Shown here in pieces: positions 1 to 11,222 of a stretch of 64,000 bases of DNA. Position 1 is the first letter of the stretch; the number at the start of each line of letters is the position of its first letter. The stretch is taken from assembly GCF_003255815.1 (NCBI RefSeq), contig NC_037673.1, positions 174,535,346-174,599,345 of the forward strand, read 5' to 3'. The position numbers were made by a program, and so were the translations under genes. This DNA is from Theropithecus gelada. Its lineage: Eukaryota; Chordata; Mammalia; Primates; Cercopithecidae. The notes below the pieces were generated by a model. The model did not search any database, was not told the origin of the DNA, and saw nothing but the letters and a program-made list of their open reading frames with translations.

Positions 1-1410
1 GGATCCAAATCAGCCATTTGAAGACCAGACTATGAGACAAGCCACAAAGAGAGAGAAAATATTTGCAAAAGGCACATCTGATAAAGGACTGCTATCCAAA
101 ATATACAAAGAACTCTTGAAACTCAACAATAAGAACACAAATAGCCCCATTAAAAATGGGCCAAAGGCCTTAACAGATTCCTCATCAAAGAAGACAGAAA
201 ATGGCAAATAAGCATATGAAAGATGCTGCACATCACATGCCATCAGGGAAGTGCAGATCAAAATAATGATGAGGCCAGCGTGGTGGCTCATGTCTGTCAT
301 CCTAGCACTTTGGGAGGCCAAGGCAGGTGGATTACTTGAGGTCAGGAGATCAAGAACAGTCTGGCCATTATGGTGAAACCCCATCTCTACTAAAAATACA
401 AAAAAAAAAAAAAAAAAAATTAGCCAGGCATGGTGGTGGGCACCTGTAATCCCAGGAACTGGGGAGGCTGAGGCAGGAGAATTGTTTGAACCTGGGAGGC
501 AGAAGTTGCAGTGAGCCGTGATCGCACCATTGCACTCCAGCCTGGGCGACAAGAGGAAGACTCTGTCTCAAAAAATAATAATAATTATGATGAGATACCA
601 CTACGCACCTATGAGAATGGCCAAAATCCAGAACACTGAACCCCCAGATGCCGGCAGGGACGTGGAGCAGCAGGAAGCCTTGTCCATTGCTGGTGGGAAT
701 GCAGAAGGGTGCAGGCCCTTTGCAATACAGCTCAGCAGTTTCTGACAAAAACTAAACATACTCTTGCCATATGCTCCAGCTATCATGCGCCTTGGTATTT
801 ACCCAGAGAAGCTGAAAACGCCTGTCCATACAAAAGCCTGCACACACAGATGATTATAGCAGCTTTATACATAACTGCCAAGCTTGCAAGCAGCCAAGAT
901 GTCTTTCAGTAGGTGAGTGGGTAGGTAAGTTGTGGTACAGCCACAGTTGGGAGTATTATTTAGCTAAATAATATTTAGCAATGAATAATACTCCATTATT
1001 CAACACTGAAAAGAAAGGAGCTCTCAAGCCCTGAAAAGACATGGAGAAAGCTTAAGTGCGTATTACTAGGTGAAAGAAGCTGATCTGAGAAGGTCACACA
1101 CTGGGATTCCAGCTAGATGACATTCTGGGAAAGGCAAAACTATGGAGATGGTGAAAAGATCTCTCGTCGCCAGGGGTTGGGGTGAATAGTTGGAGCACAG
1201 GGGATTTGGGGGGCAGTGAAACTGCCCAATTCTGTATGATACTATAATGGTGGATACATGTCACTGTGTATTTATCAAACCCACAGAATGTCCAGCACCA
1301 GGAGTGGTCCCCTAATGTTAACTGTGGAGTTTGGGGGATGGCATATCATTGGCTCATTAACTGTAATGAACGTACCCTCTGGTGGGGGGGTGTTGATCCC
1401 TGATCCAGGG
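1..1410 (+). mobile_element. Old LINE-1 3' end (L1M type), split by an Alu
   Basis: The sequence follows the decayed C-terminal part of LINE-1 ORF2 and then the 3' UTR. The region before the Alu resembles the L1 tract that encodes the MxxxK/HMKD segment. The region from 595 continues with the 'ataccact..cctatgagaatggc' type tract, and the 3' UTR reads 'actataatggtggatacatg' near 1240. All frames are broken, so no protein is made. The left end lies outside the window and the right end is blurred near 1400. It is probably an L1MA/L1MB-age copy; the subfamily is inferred. Confidence 0.75.
274..582 (+). mobile_element. Alu (AluS/J type) inside the LINE-1
   Basis: A full-length two-monomer Alu with a middle A-rich linker at about 400-419 and a tail rich in AAT. 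The flanking repeats 'aataatgatgag' (262-273) and 'aattatgatgag' (583-594) are a slightly diverged target-site duplication, so the Alu landed in an existing L1 copy. Its reverse strand gives a long spurious open frame. Confidence 0.93.
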
Positions 1411-3060
1411 AGGAAGGAGTATCAGGAAGCCAATTTGGCTCTGGTCCAAGCCCTTTCCTCCAGCCTAGCCTTTCCAGCAATGAAGGTGTCATCAAAATCC
1501 CATGTCTCTTCTCACTAGCTCAGATATCACAAGGAAAAGAGAACGAGGAATCCAAAGTCCTGAGCAAGGGTCCCCTTTTAGGTGACCGAGCCTTCTGCTG
1601 TGGGCTCCTCAAGGCATTTCCTGGGAGAAGGGGCTCTGGCTTCCCAAGATGACATCTCTCCAGCCAAGAAGGTGCCCTGGGCAGCCCCCAAGGCTGGCCA
1701 TCCCCTCTGGAACCTGCAGGACCATGGAGCCAGCTCTTTGCACAAGGAGGAGCCTTCCTGGATCAAAATCCACCAAGATCACAGGGAACCAGGGGCAGTT
1801 TCCAGGGCCCCCTCCTCATCCTGCTGCTGGGAACTCCTTGTGACAAGGGCTGAGTAAGTGTCCGGAGTGACTGCCAGCTGGGCCTGTGCTCTGTGTCCAG
1901 GAGCCGCGGCAGGGTGCCCAGTGGGGCCTCTTGGATGCTCCTCCTGCCTGGCAGCCCCTGCCCAGCCCAGGCCTTTTTAGCCCCCGAGCCATGACGGTAG
2001 CCTCTTCTCCTGACCTCATTATGTCAGCGACCGGATTGTGTGCTGGGGCTGGGCTGGGGACGGACAGGATGTTTTCTGCCTCTCCAGGACACTGTCACTC
2101 TCTTGGCCTGTGATCATTCATTTCAGGGCCTCATTTTGTTCCTGAACTGGGCTCAGTGTCAGGATTTTAACCGCTCATCTGCCCAGACGGGGGCTGTGCA
2201 AGCTGAGTCTGCAAGCCCTCTGGCCCCGGAGTGGTGCCTCGTGGAGGCTGCGGCAGGGCTGCCTTTGCCTCCCTGTTGTTTCCAAGCCAGCTCCCTTCCC
2301 GCACACAGACAGGGAGGCCCTACCACACCCCAGTGCTGCCCAGGACCAGCGCCGGGGTGCAGGCGTACCTTCTTTTCTGCGTGTGATTGGCTGGAGCACG
2401 CGACTGCTCTGCAAACCAGGTGCAGGAAGGGCCAGCAAACACTCAGGGATGCTGGGCCCCATGCCGGCAACCAGGGCAGTTCAGTGGCTTTAATGCTCCT
2501 CATAGCCTGGGGACATGGGTATTACCTCATCCCACAGAGGATGGGGCACGAGCCTTGGGAACGGCCGGGACTCATCCAAGGTCACAGGGCAGAGCTGGGG
2601 CGCCACCAGGCCTGTCTGCCTCAAGCCCAGAACCCCACACCACACCACAGGCCTCCCCTCCACACCCCACGAGCAAAGGGCCCCTTCTCTGCCTTCCTCT
2701 GGAGAAAGCTGCCCTCCTTCCCTGGCCTGAGCCTCATGGTGTGAAAGAAAAACAGAATGTCAGGACCTCCAACTCACTATGCCAAAGGGCAAGTTAAGCT
2801 CAGAAACTGAGTCATGCAAAAACTGCCTTCCTTTTTTTTTCCCAAACAGCTAGCCGCAGTTTCACATGCTTACTTTGGCTTATATAAAATGTAGATTTAG
2901 TGAGTGGGAGATGAATGCAGAATTTTGGCTCCCCCCACTCCCTTCTTTTCATGTGTAAAATGTAAATTCACTGAGTGCCACTCCCTGGTCTTCCTGGGAG
3001 GCTGCAGTGGGTTCTCGCCTGGACACTGCAAACTCCCCACTGCCTCCCCCAGCTCATTTT
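1411..3060. other. GC-rich single-copy DNA with a MIR
   Basis: No gene is supported. Overlapping open frames on both strands (for example 2040-2744 plus) have no recognisable domain, no clear splice context and no similarity I can name; they look like chance frames in GC-rich DNA. Around 2480-2625 the pattern 'acagaggatgggg' followed by 'ccaaggtcacagggcagagc' is the core of an old MIR SINE in plus orientation. Confidence 0.6.
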
Positions 3061-3330
3061 CCGCATTGATGCCAGAGGAATCTTCTGAGCACATGGCCCT
3101 GTGTCCCTCACTCCCTGCACCACCCTCTATGGCTCCCCATGGCCTACTGGGTACTGTCCAAGTGTCTGTCCCTCTGCTCAGAAGGTCTACAGTGTGGCCC
3201 TACTTCCTTTCACTGACCTACGGCCTGGGTCTAACCCCACCTCCCTCTGCACCACTCCCCAGGCATGGCTAGAACTCTGGTACAGTTCTGTCCCCACTGA
3301 CTGCGCCGTTCCCTCTGCAGGGTCACCCTT
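3060..3330 (+). mobile_element. L2 LINE fragment
   Basis: The stretch 'tggctccccatggcctactg' followed by 'gtccaagtgtct' and later 'ggcctgggtctaaccccac' matches the well-known L2 ORF2 3' tract (usually 'ctccccatggcctactgaataaagtccaaactcc'). It is heavily diverged. Borders are approximate. Confidence 0.6.
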
Positions 3331-4757
3331 TCACGTTCCTTGTCCAGGCAGGCGCTGGAGTCAGCTTTCACAACCTGTCCCCAGGAGGTATGTTCAGCCA
3401 GGGAGGTCAGCCAGGTACCCTGTCCCCTGAGGTGCGCCTGGAAAGACCCACATGCCTCAGCCTGTCACGCTGAACTTTTAAGAGCACCAGATACTTCCGG
3501 GTGGAACTGTCACTTTGAGACCTTATGCCTGAATGTAGGCACTTAGTCCAGAATGTGCTGCATTATCTTGATTGGACATTCATTTCCTGTCTCCCGAGAA
3601 CATTCACACCCCATGAGGAATTTCTTCCAGGCAAGCAATTAACAGAGACACACAGGTGACTTCACCGGGACCCCAGGTTCTTAGGTGTCTGCCCGCTGGA
3701 ATTCTGCCACTCGCTGCCAAGAATTCCAGAGACCGGTTCCGATTTCCTAAGGACATCAGTGGCACCAGGTGCACAATTCCATCCTGGGGCTCACAGTCCC
3801 CTGGAAAGGACACAATGGAACGTGGGAAGACAAAGAAAGAACAGTAGTTCTGCGTTCGTAAGAGGCGAGCTTCTCTCTTCCTAGGGGCTGCCAATACCCT
3901 GGCTCTCACCTCCGCGGGAAAGATCCCTGTGTCTGCACGTGTGACGCGTGCACACGAGTGTGAACGTGCAGAGAATGCTGGACTCCTGCCTGATGTCCAG
4001 GTAGGAGATTGAGAAAGGAAACTAACAAAGTTGGATGGTTTCTTTCAATGGCAACTTGGGAAATAGAGCATTCTGATAAAATGAGAACAAAATAATCCAT
4101 TTGCTTGGTTCAACACTAGTCATATTTTCTGAGTGCCGTGTCCCAGACCCTGGGATCTGGGTCTGTGATATTCTCTCCAGCCATGCAGAGGTGGCGCCTT
4201 GTGGTGGCGCCTTGTGGTTGCCAGGCGTGGTGGGTAGAGAGGTGGTTGAGTCCCTACCTGGGAGTCAGGCAGCATCCCACAGCCCTCACGTGATGCCCTG
4301 GGTGAGTTCATACCGACGTGAAGACACGAGTGGCCCGTTGCAGGAGCACAGAGCAGGCAGACGGTGCAGGAAGGGATGCTGGAGGGAGATGGGCTGGGAA
4401 GGAGGAGCAGAGTTCTCCAGGCAGAGGAGGGAGACCAGAGCCCCAGGCAGCAAGTGTGGTGTGAGCGAAGACACAGAGGGGACACCGCCAGCTTATGGGA
4501 TGGCAAGTGGGTGGGCTGAGGATGCTGAATGACAGTGACAGAGGCATGAGAAGGATCCCAGGAAGGCCAGTGGGCCCAGGCCACCATTGGGGAACTGGAC
4601 TTGGGGTTGCAAAACTCAGGAACTGCCCTCCTGTCACACACAGGGTGTGTCCTGGTCAGAGCTGGTTTTGGAAAGCTCGTTCTGGGGGCAGACACCTCTT
4701 CACACAGAGACTGTCCTGGGACACAGCTGCCATGGTGAAGTTCCCAAAGACACTACG
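3331..4757. other. Single-copy non-coding DNA
   Basis: No recognisable gene or repeat except a small internal duplication 'gtggcgccttgtg' at about 4191-4216 and a purine-rich block at 4330-4620 that resembles an old dispersed repeat. The open frames here (for example 4101-4532 plus, 4120-4695 minus) overlap on both strands and show no domain. Confidence 0.5.
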
Positions 4758-5280
4758 GTTGACAGAATAGTGGCTCCCCAGAGATATCCCTTCCCTAATC
4801 TCCAGAACCTGTGAATGGTTCCTTCTGTGGGAACAGAAACTGCAGATGTGATTAAGTTATGGATATCGAGATGGGGAGATTATTCTAGATTATCCAGTTT
4901 GTCCCCAAATGTAATCACAAATGTCAAAGTGGAAGATCAGATACAGAAGAGAAGTAGGTGATGTGACCATGAAGCAGAGACTGGAGTGATGCAGCCACAA
5001 GCCAAGGAACGCTGGCAGCTGCCAGGAGCTAAGAGGCAAAGAACGGATTCTCCGCTGGAGCCTCCGGAAGGAGCCTGCCCTGCCACTATCTTGATTTCAG
5101 CCTTTGAAAGGACCCCCAGGGCCTCCGGAAGGAACCTGCCCTGCCACCATCCCGATTTCAGCCTTTGAAGAGACTCATTTCAAACTTCTGGCCTCAGGAA
5201 CATTAAGAGAATAGATCTGTGTTGTGTTAAGCCACCAAGTTTGTGATAATTTGTTACAGCATCCACAAGAAACTAATACA
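4758..5280 (+). mobile_element. MLT1-type solo LTR (ERVL-MaLR)
   Basis: It starts 'gttgacagaatagtggctcc' and ends 'agaaactaataca', both typical MLT1 LTR ends. The middle has the expected 'cagatgtgattaagttatgg' and 'ttaagccaccaagtttgtg' blocks. Only an LTR is present; no internal retroviral genes flank it. It contains a private 61-bp tandem duplication, listed separately. Confidence 0.88.
5060..5172 (+). repeat. 61-bp tandem duplication inside the MLT1 LTR
   Basis: 'cctccggaagga' begins at 5061 and again at 5122. Both copies continue through 'cctgccctgccac' to 'gatttcagcctttgaa'. They differ at a few bases, so the duplication is not very recent. Other MLT1 copies have this segment once, so it arose after insertion or in a sub-lineage. 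Confidence 0.85.
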
Positions 5281-6423
5281 GCCACCACCTTCTTGAATTG
5301 TCATATATTGTCAGTCAGGAAATATCTCACTTGGAGAAGAGTCACATCAAAGTTGTCTGTGGTTACTTTGGCTAAGTAGACTAAACATGGGATGGGGGAA
5401 AATCTCTGACTCAGACTTTCCTAGGCAAAGAACAGAAATCCATGAGAAATGATTTACCCGTTCTGATGAGAAATCTAAGAAGTTAAAAGACCTGCTGAAA
5501 AAGAAACGGGCTTTTGCAACCTGCTTTTAAAGTCTTGGAATAAAAACTGGCACGTCCCTTGAGTGTTTTAGGACTCTGGCTGCAAAGAATCATTGCGGCA
5601 TTCTTCAAGGCAACTTATAGAACCCCTTCCTTTCATTTCAAAGGCTTCAGGAAAAAGTCCTCACATTTATTCATGTGGAGAGGTCCAACTAAAAAGAGAA
5701 AGCACTCCAAGGAATGACAACAGAGGGAATTTAATGCAGAGGGCTTGTTACACAGCTGTTGGAGGGACTGAAAAGCCAAACAGAGGAAATCTTAAATGAC
5801 CCACAGGTTTGCAACAGCAGATAGTGACTACCACCCCTCAGCTGGAGTGATTAAGTGGCAGGAGGTTGTGGGGACCCCGGCAGGCAATACGGGAGAAATA
5901 CCCCATTTCTCTCTGTCCCACCCTCTCACCTGCCTCCTACGCTCCCGGCAGGAAGTCAGAAGACCCAGGAGCTGCAGGGCTCAGGGCCTGCCATGTGGAG
6001 CTGGGCAGGAAAGAAGCAGAGAACGAGAAGGCAGGAAACACCCAGAGCTGGGCTTGCAGATTGAGGGAGGCCTCAGTCACCCTCCAACTGAAGAGACTCA
6101 AGCCAGGAAGGAGGGAGAGGATGCTGGGCAGAAGCCAAAGGAAGTAGAAGGCAAAGAACCCCTAAGCCAACGTCCTGAGGCCGGTAAGGGCCCAGCCCCG
6201 GGACAGTTGTGCCGAGCGCCTGCCTGGGCCAAGTGCCCCAGAGCCCTCCCCTGCTCCTCCTTGAGGTCCTTGGCGCAGGCTCCCTTTCAGCTGCTCTGCT
6301 GACCTGTTTGGTCCTTACCCGCCTTGCAGTGGTCACTAGGACTCCCCAGAGCTCCCTTCCCCCACCGATCAAATCTGGCAACTCAGATCCATCACAGCCC
6401 TTACCACTGGTAGCCCTGGACTG
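5281..6423. other. Single-copy non-coding DNA
   Basis: I see no gene or clear repeat. The 168-residue frame at 5796-6302 plus has no domain and its start has no supporting context. GC content rises after 5850. Confidence 0.5.
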
Positions 6424-7440
6424 CTAGGACCATCGTAGCTGGAGTTCCCTTGGTTTCCAACACCAGGAAGTTTGCTTCCCTCCTGACACCAAACGCATGG
6501 TGTCTTTTCCATCCTCCTTTCTCCAGCACCAGTCAGAAGTCCCACAGTTCAGTTCCATCCTGACACTACTGGAAGTTGGTGCGGACTCCGCAGGTTTAAG
6601 GCCCAGTCCCCCAAGACTGCTCCCACCGCAGACCGCGGCTGTAAGCTCTGGGTCACCAACTGCCAATAAATCAGGGGCTCCCATGACCGCCTCCTCAGGC
6701 TCGGTGATTAGCTAGAGCGTTTCACAGAACTCAGTAACACATCCTACTTACATTTACCAGTTTAGAAGGAATCCAAATGACTTTGGGAGGCCGAGACGGG
6801 CGGATCACGAGGTCAGGAGATCGAGACCAGCCTGGCTAACACGGTGAAACCCCGTCTCTACTAAAAAAATACAAAAAACTAGCCAGGTGAGGTGGCGGGC
6901 GCCTGTAGTCCCAGCTACTCAGGAGGCTGAGGCAGGAGAATGGCGTAAACCCGGGAGGCGGAGCTTGCAGTGAGCTGAGATCCGGCCACTGCACTCCAGC
7001 CTGGGCAACAGAGCAAGACTCTGTCTCAAAAAAAAAAAAAGAAAGAATCCAAGTGAACAGCCAGATGAGGGGGTCCACAGGGCAGGGTCTAGGGGGGTCC
7101 TGAGGCAGGAGTTTCTGTCCCTGTGGAGTTAGGGTGGGGCCACCACCCTCCTCACACATGGAAGCTCTCAGAACCTCATTGCTGAGGGTTTTACTACACG
7201 GGGCACAGTTGATCAAATTCTTGGCAGTTGGTGATTAAACTCAACCTCCAGCCTCTCTCCCCGCCCCAGAAGTGGAGGGTGGGGCTGAAAGTTCCAGTCT
7301 CTGACCCGCAGCTCTCCAGGAGCCCTGAGCCACCAGTCACGTCATTACATACAAAGACACTCTTATCACTCTGGATAGTCCAAGGATTTTAGAGTTCTGT
7401 GTCAGAACCAGGGATAAAGACCAAATATTTATTTTTACCA
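6424..7440 (-). mobile_element. Probable endogenous-retrovirus LTR, split by AluY
   Basis: Two parts either side of the Alu (6424-6780 and 7057-7440) form one known-looking dispersed repeat. Signatures are 'ctctgggtcaccaactgc' (6648), 'cagaactcagtaacac' (6725), 'agctctcagaacctcattg' (7163) and 'gttctgtgtcagaacc' (7394). Read on the minus strand it has the order of an LTR, with AT-rich polyadenylation-like sequence near the Alu. I do not assign a family. No viral coding sequence is seen. Confidence 0.58.
6781..7044 (+). mobile_element. 5'-truncated AluY of Old World monkey type
   Basis: It begins at 'ctttgggaggccgagacggg', lacking about the first 40 bases of the left monomer. It still has clean target-site duplications, 'gaatccaaatga' (6769-6780) and 'gaatccaagtga' (7045-7056), so the truncation happened during insertion. 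The right monomer reads 'gatccggccactgcactcc', which I associate with cercopithecoid AluY lineages; human AluY usually has 'gatcgcgccactgc'. Confidence 0.93.
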
Positions 7441-7462
7441 CACTCTCATTCATTTAGCCCTC

Positions 7463-7822
7463 TGTTATGGCTGAACCGTGCCCCCCTTAAATTCATATGT
7501 TGAAGTCTTAACCCCCAGTACCTTAGGAGATTACTGTTTTTGGAGATGGACTCTTTAAAGATGTGATGAAGTTAAAATGAGGTCGTGTGTCCTAATCCAA
7601 CAGGACTGGTGTCCTTACAAGAAGAGGAGATGAGGACACAGACACACACAGAAGGACGACCATGTGAGGACACAGGGAGAGGCAGCTACCTGCAAGCCAA
7701 GAAGAGAGGCCTCAGGAGAAACCAGCCCTGTCCACACCTGGATCTCACAGCTCCAGCCTCCAGGCCTGAGAAAATAAATGTCCATTGTTGGTACCACCCC
7801 AACTGGTACTTTGTTACAGCAG
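7463..7822 (+). mobile_element. MLT1-type solo LTR (ERVL-MaLR)
   Basis: Opens 'tgttatggctgaaccgtgcc' and carries 'attcatatgttgaagtct', 'ctggtgtccttacaagaaga', 'gaggacacagggagaggcag' and 'gagaaaataaatgtc' (polyadenylation signal of the LTR), ending near 'tttgttacagcagc'. Closer to MLT1A/B than to the copy at 4758. Solo LTR. Confidence 0.88.
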
Positions 7823-7839
7823 CGCACACACTCACACAC

Positions 7840-8095
7840 CCTCCCAATGCCTCAGGAAGCAGGGACTGTCATCTTCTCCACTTTCCAGATAGGGAGATCA
7901 GGGCTTAGAGAAGTGGGGTGCCCCAGGTCACACACTGATGCCCCAGGTCACACTGTGGGTCGGTGGCAGGCTGGGCTTTTTTGCTGGGCTCTGCAGCCTT
8001 CTTGGGTTGGACATTGGGCAGCTGTGTGACAGGCATGGACTCTCACATGTCTGAACCTCATTCCTCATCTGTAAAATGGTGAGGTTGGGTGAAGA
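7840..8095 (+). mobile_element. MIR SINE with small internal duplication
   Basis: 'ttccagatagggagatcagg', 'gccccaggtcacac' and the far 3' block 'ctcatctgtaaaatggtgagg' are MIR hallmarks. 'gatgccccaggtcacac' is doubled at about 7918-7955, a short tandem duplication in the MIR core. Confidence 0.65.
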
Positions 8096-8689
8096 TCAAA
8101 GGAGAAGAGGAGCAGCTGAGCCCCGGTCTGGAGAAAGAGTCCCCTCTGGCGACAGTTCCCTGGGGCCTTACACTAGAGCTCTCCCTGGGACCCCGCCAGG
8201 GATCTGGCCTTGCACCCCAGGTGGGTAATCTGGAGAGAGCGGGGGACTCTGGCCCTGGTGCTGCTGAGGGAGGGAACACTCTGACCCCACCTGTGCCCCT
8301 CTAGAGGCCGGTGCCTCCCCAACATCTCCACTTCACCGCCGAGGAAACAGGCCTGGGATGGTGGAGGGCTGCGGGGTATCACTTTCTTAGGGCTCCAGTG
8401 CTGGAGCTTAGTGGAGGTGGGATTCCCGCTCAGGGCTGGTTTCAAAGCCTCTGCCCGCTCAGAAAGCACGCATCTACTTCTGAAGCCTTGGTCTCGGCCC
8501 TTGCAGGGCAGCCCAGCCCTGACGCTGCTGCCGGTCAAGCCTGTGTTTTCCAGGGGCCTCTGCTGCAAGGGAGGGGGTCGGCACCCGTCCAGAACCGCTC
8601 GCTCAATCTCCAGCCAGCACCGGATGCAGGCGCTGTGTGCCCAGCGGGGCGAGCAATAATCTTTTCGTCTATTCCTGGCTCCTGGAGAT
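8096..8689. other. GC-rich single-copy DNA
   Basis: No gene or repeat is identified. Frames at 8173-8568 minus and 8311-8739 plus overlap each other and carry no domain. Confidence 0.5.
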
Positions 8690-8914
8690 TTGCCTCTCTC
8701 TGGGGAAATTACTTTGGGGTCACAGTGAAATTTCTGTGACAGCTAATAAAGTAACCTTTCTGTTTCTGGAACCAGATCCCAGAGTCTGGGACCCCTGTGG
8801 GCTGTGTATTGTATTTTTTTCTCCTTTTAATCTCCGGATGAGGGGAAAGAAGGGAATGGGAGTGCGGCTCATTCCCAGCTGAATGGGACCTCCTGGCCCA
8901 GGCTGGCTCCGACA
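8690..8914 (-). repeat. Unassigned dispersed repeat, copy 1 of an inverted pair
   Basis: Reverse complement of this segment matches 10674-10840 plus 11168-11222. Shared blocks, read on this copy's minus strand, include 'atacaatacacagcccacag', 'tctggttccagaaacagaaa' and 'aaagtaa.ttcccca'. The two copies differ by many substitutions and a few small indels, as expected of two members of an old repeat family. I cannot name the family. Confidence 0.8.
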
Positions 8915-10289
8915 TTTGCAAACGTGGAGCCCCAAGCGATCTTCACCTATATGTGGGGTGATTCAGGAGTCCCAACTTCAACTCTCCACTTGGAAAACCT
9001 GGGTGTGGAGCCCTGAGCTGGGCACAGAAAGACAGCTCGGCCCTGGGGTGCAGACCACGCCTGGCTCACAGCAGCTGCCAGGGTGGCGTCCCATCCCAGC
9101 TCTGCCACCTGACCTCAGGCAAGTTACTGGGCTCTCTCAGACTCAGTTACTTCACCTGTAAAACTAGGTAACTACAGGATGCATCTCGTGGGCTTCCCGG
9201 GCAGCTGCAACATTTCTGATGAGGAAAAGCACAGGGGAGGGAGGTGATCTGGTTTCAGGGTGGTGAGAGGGAAAGCTGCTTTTGAAGCTGCAGCTGCATG
9301 CAGGGCCCTGTTCACCTTAGATGGTATGTTTTGGAGGTGGCCTTGGAGAGGGCACCCCCATCCCCCTCAACTTCCTGGACCTGACACTGAGGACTGAGTC
9401 AGATCACACACAGAATTGTCTAACACGAAGCTTGCCATATAGTTAGCATGGAAATGCTGACTGCCCTCATTTTAGGACTGTTTGACTCTTGTCTGGGATG
9501 AGTTTTACAGAACAAGAGGGAGGCAGCCACACAACGGTCATTACAAACAGCGCCACATGTGCTGGGCATCGTGGGCACGCACAGCAAGCACGCTTAATTC
9601 TGCCTGGGCACTGAAGGCCGACTTCACGGAGCTGGTGACATTTTAACCGGGCACAAAGGATGCGTCTGGCCTCACCAGGCTGAGTGGGAGGGGAGAGGGA
9701 GGTCAACATGAGCAAAATGGGGGCATAGCAAGGACCCTCCTGGAAAAGTTGGGGGTGAGGTAGCCCAGAGCCCTGAAAGCCATCCTAGGAGGAGAGGCTA
9801 AGTCCCAAACTCAGGTGTCTGGTGTTTAGTGCTGTTGACACTGTGGGAAGTGAGAGAGACAGAGGCAGAAAGACCAGACAGGAGGTTGCCCCCATCCCAG
9901 GTGGCCGGTGTCTGGGTCAGAGGTTGTGGCGAGCATGGGGAGAGGGCAAGAACCTCAGGACTCTGCAAGGCTGCACTGGGGGGTAGGGTCAGGGTGGCTG
10001 GAAGGGGAGGGCAGGAAGAGCAGGTGCAGAGGGTGGGATGGGGTACGTTTCAAAGGGAGAAGGCACAGAACACCAAACCACCTGGAAACACCCTGTGTGT
10101 TTTTCACAAAATGTGCCATTGTCAAGGATGCCTTAGGGCTGACTCCAGAGTGCTGAGTGAGGTGCTGCTTCCCTGTGGCATCCCCGTGCAGCGGTGGTGA
10201 CTAGCTAAGCCCTCCTTCCTCAACAAAGAGGGTGGGAACTCACAGATGAACTCTGCTCATTCCTCATGACCTGTCCGGGCCACAAAGCT
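8915..10289. other. Single-copy DNA with weak old-repeat traces
   Basis: At 9105-9175 'ctgacctcaggcaagttac' and 'tcacctgtaaaactagg' show an MIR fragment. At 9630-9830 the sequence has the feel of an old dispersed repeat seen again at 52820-53650. No gene is supported. Confidence 0.45.
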
Positions 10290-10475
10290 CACAGCTAACA
10301 TTTATTGGATACTAACCATGTGAAGACACAGTGTCAAGTCCCTGGCAGGCTTCAGTTCATCTAATCCTGGTAAAAACTCTTGAGAGGTGTTACCCCCATT
10401 TTGCAAAAGAAGAGACTGGGGATCAGAGAGGTTTCACTTCTCAGTTAAAGTTGCACAGTGGTGGAGGGTGGAGCC
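10290..10475 (+). mobile_element. MIR SINE
   Basis: 'aacatttattggatactaac', 'ttaccccc.attttgcaaaag' and 'agttgcacagtggtgga' follow the MIR 5' to 3' order. Diverged; borders approximate. Confidence 0.7.
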
Positions 10476-10673
10476 GGGGTCGACCTGGCCTGCACGACGG
10501 ACAGAACGCATTCAGACCCTTATCTCTTGACTTGCATGTTTCCTGGTGATTCCCCTCCTTAAGATCACAAGGCTGTGTATAACAGGGATTTGAACCTGGG
10601 ACTCTCTATTGCCAACTCATATATTCTTAATACCCTGCCCTCCACCTCAGTGCTCATTTATCTAATTTCTGGT

Positions 10674-11222
10674 GGGAGCAAGCCTCGGCCAGGAGGTCAT
10701 TCAGCTGGGAGTGAGCCACACTCCTATTCCCATCCTTCACCTCATCTGGTGATTAAAAGAGGAGAAAAACATACAATACACAGCCCACAGGGGTCCTGGG
10801 CTCCAGGATCTGGTTCCAGAAACAGAAAGCTTACTTTATGGCTGGGCGCAGTGGCTCACGCTTGTAATCCCAGCACTTCGGGAGGCCGAGGCAGGCGGAT
10901 CACGAAGTTAGGAGATCGAGACCATCCTGGCTAACAAGGTGAAACCCCGTCTCTACTAAAAATACAAAAAAAATTAGCCAGGCGAGGTGGCCGGCGCTTG
11001 TAGTCCCAGCTTCTCAGGAGGCTAAGGCAGGAGAATGGCATGAACCCGGGAGGCGGAGCTTGCAGTGAGCCGAGATCGCGCCACTGCATTCCAGCCTGGG
11101 TGACAGAGCAAGGCTCCGTCTCAAAGAAAAAAAAAAAAAAAAAAGGAAAAAGAAAGCTTACTTTATGAGCTGTTAAAGAAATTTCGCTGTTGACCCTAAA
11201 GTAACTTCCCCAACCTCTGGCT
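10674..11222 (+). repeat. Unassigned dispersed repeat, copy 2 of the inverted pair, split by AluY
   Basis: Segments 10674-10840 and 11168-11222 together match the reverse complement of 8690-8914 in the same order. The Alu lies between them, and its target-site duplication shows that the repeat was continuous before insertion. See the copy at 8690. Confidence 0.8.
10841..11150 (+). mobile_element. AluY
   Basis: Full-length, with a long A tail. Perfect 17-bp target-site duplications 'agaaagcttactttatg' lie at 10824-10840 and 11151-11167. The second monomer has 'gatcgcgccactgcattcc'. Inserted into the unassigned repeat. Confidence 0.96.

Noticed and set aside
1..6. BamHI site at the first base as a clone boundary
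   Set aside because: A single 6-bp site at a window edge is not evidence; the sequence is ordinary LINE-1.
10..552. A 180-codon minus-strand frame
   Set aside because: It is read from an antisense Alu plus old LINE-1; typical Alu-derived spurious peptide.
2040..2744. A 234-codon open frame in GC-rich DNA
   Set aside because: Overlaps other frames on both strands, has no domain, and includes a MIR tract.
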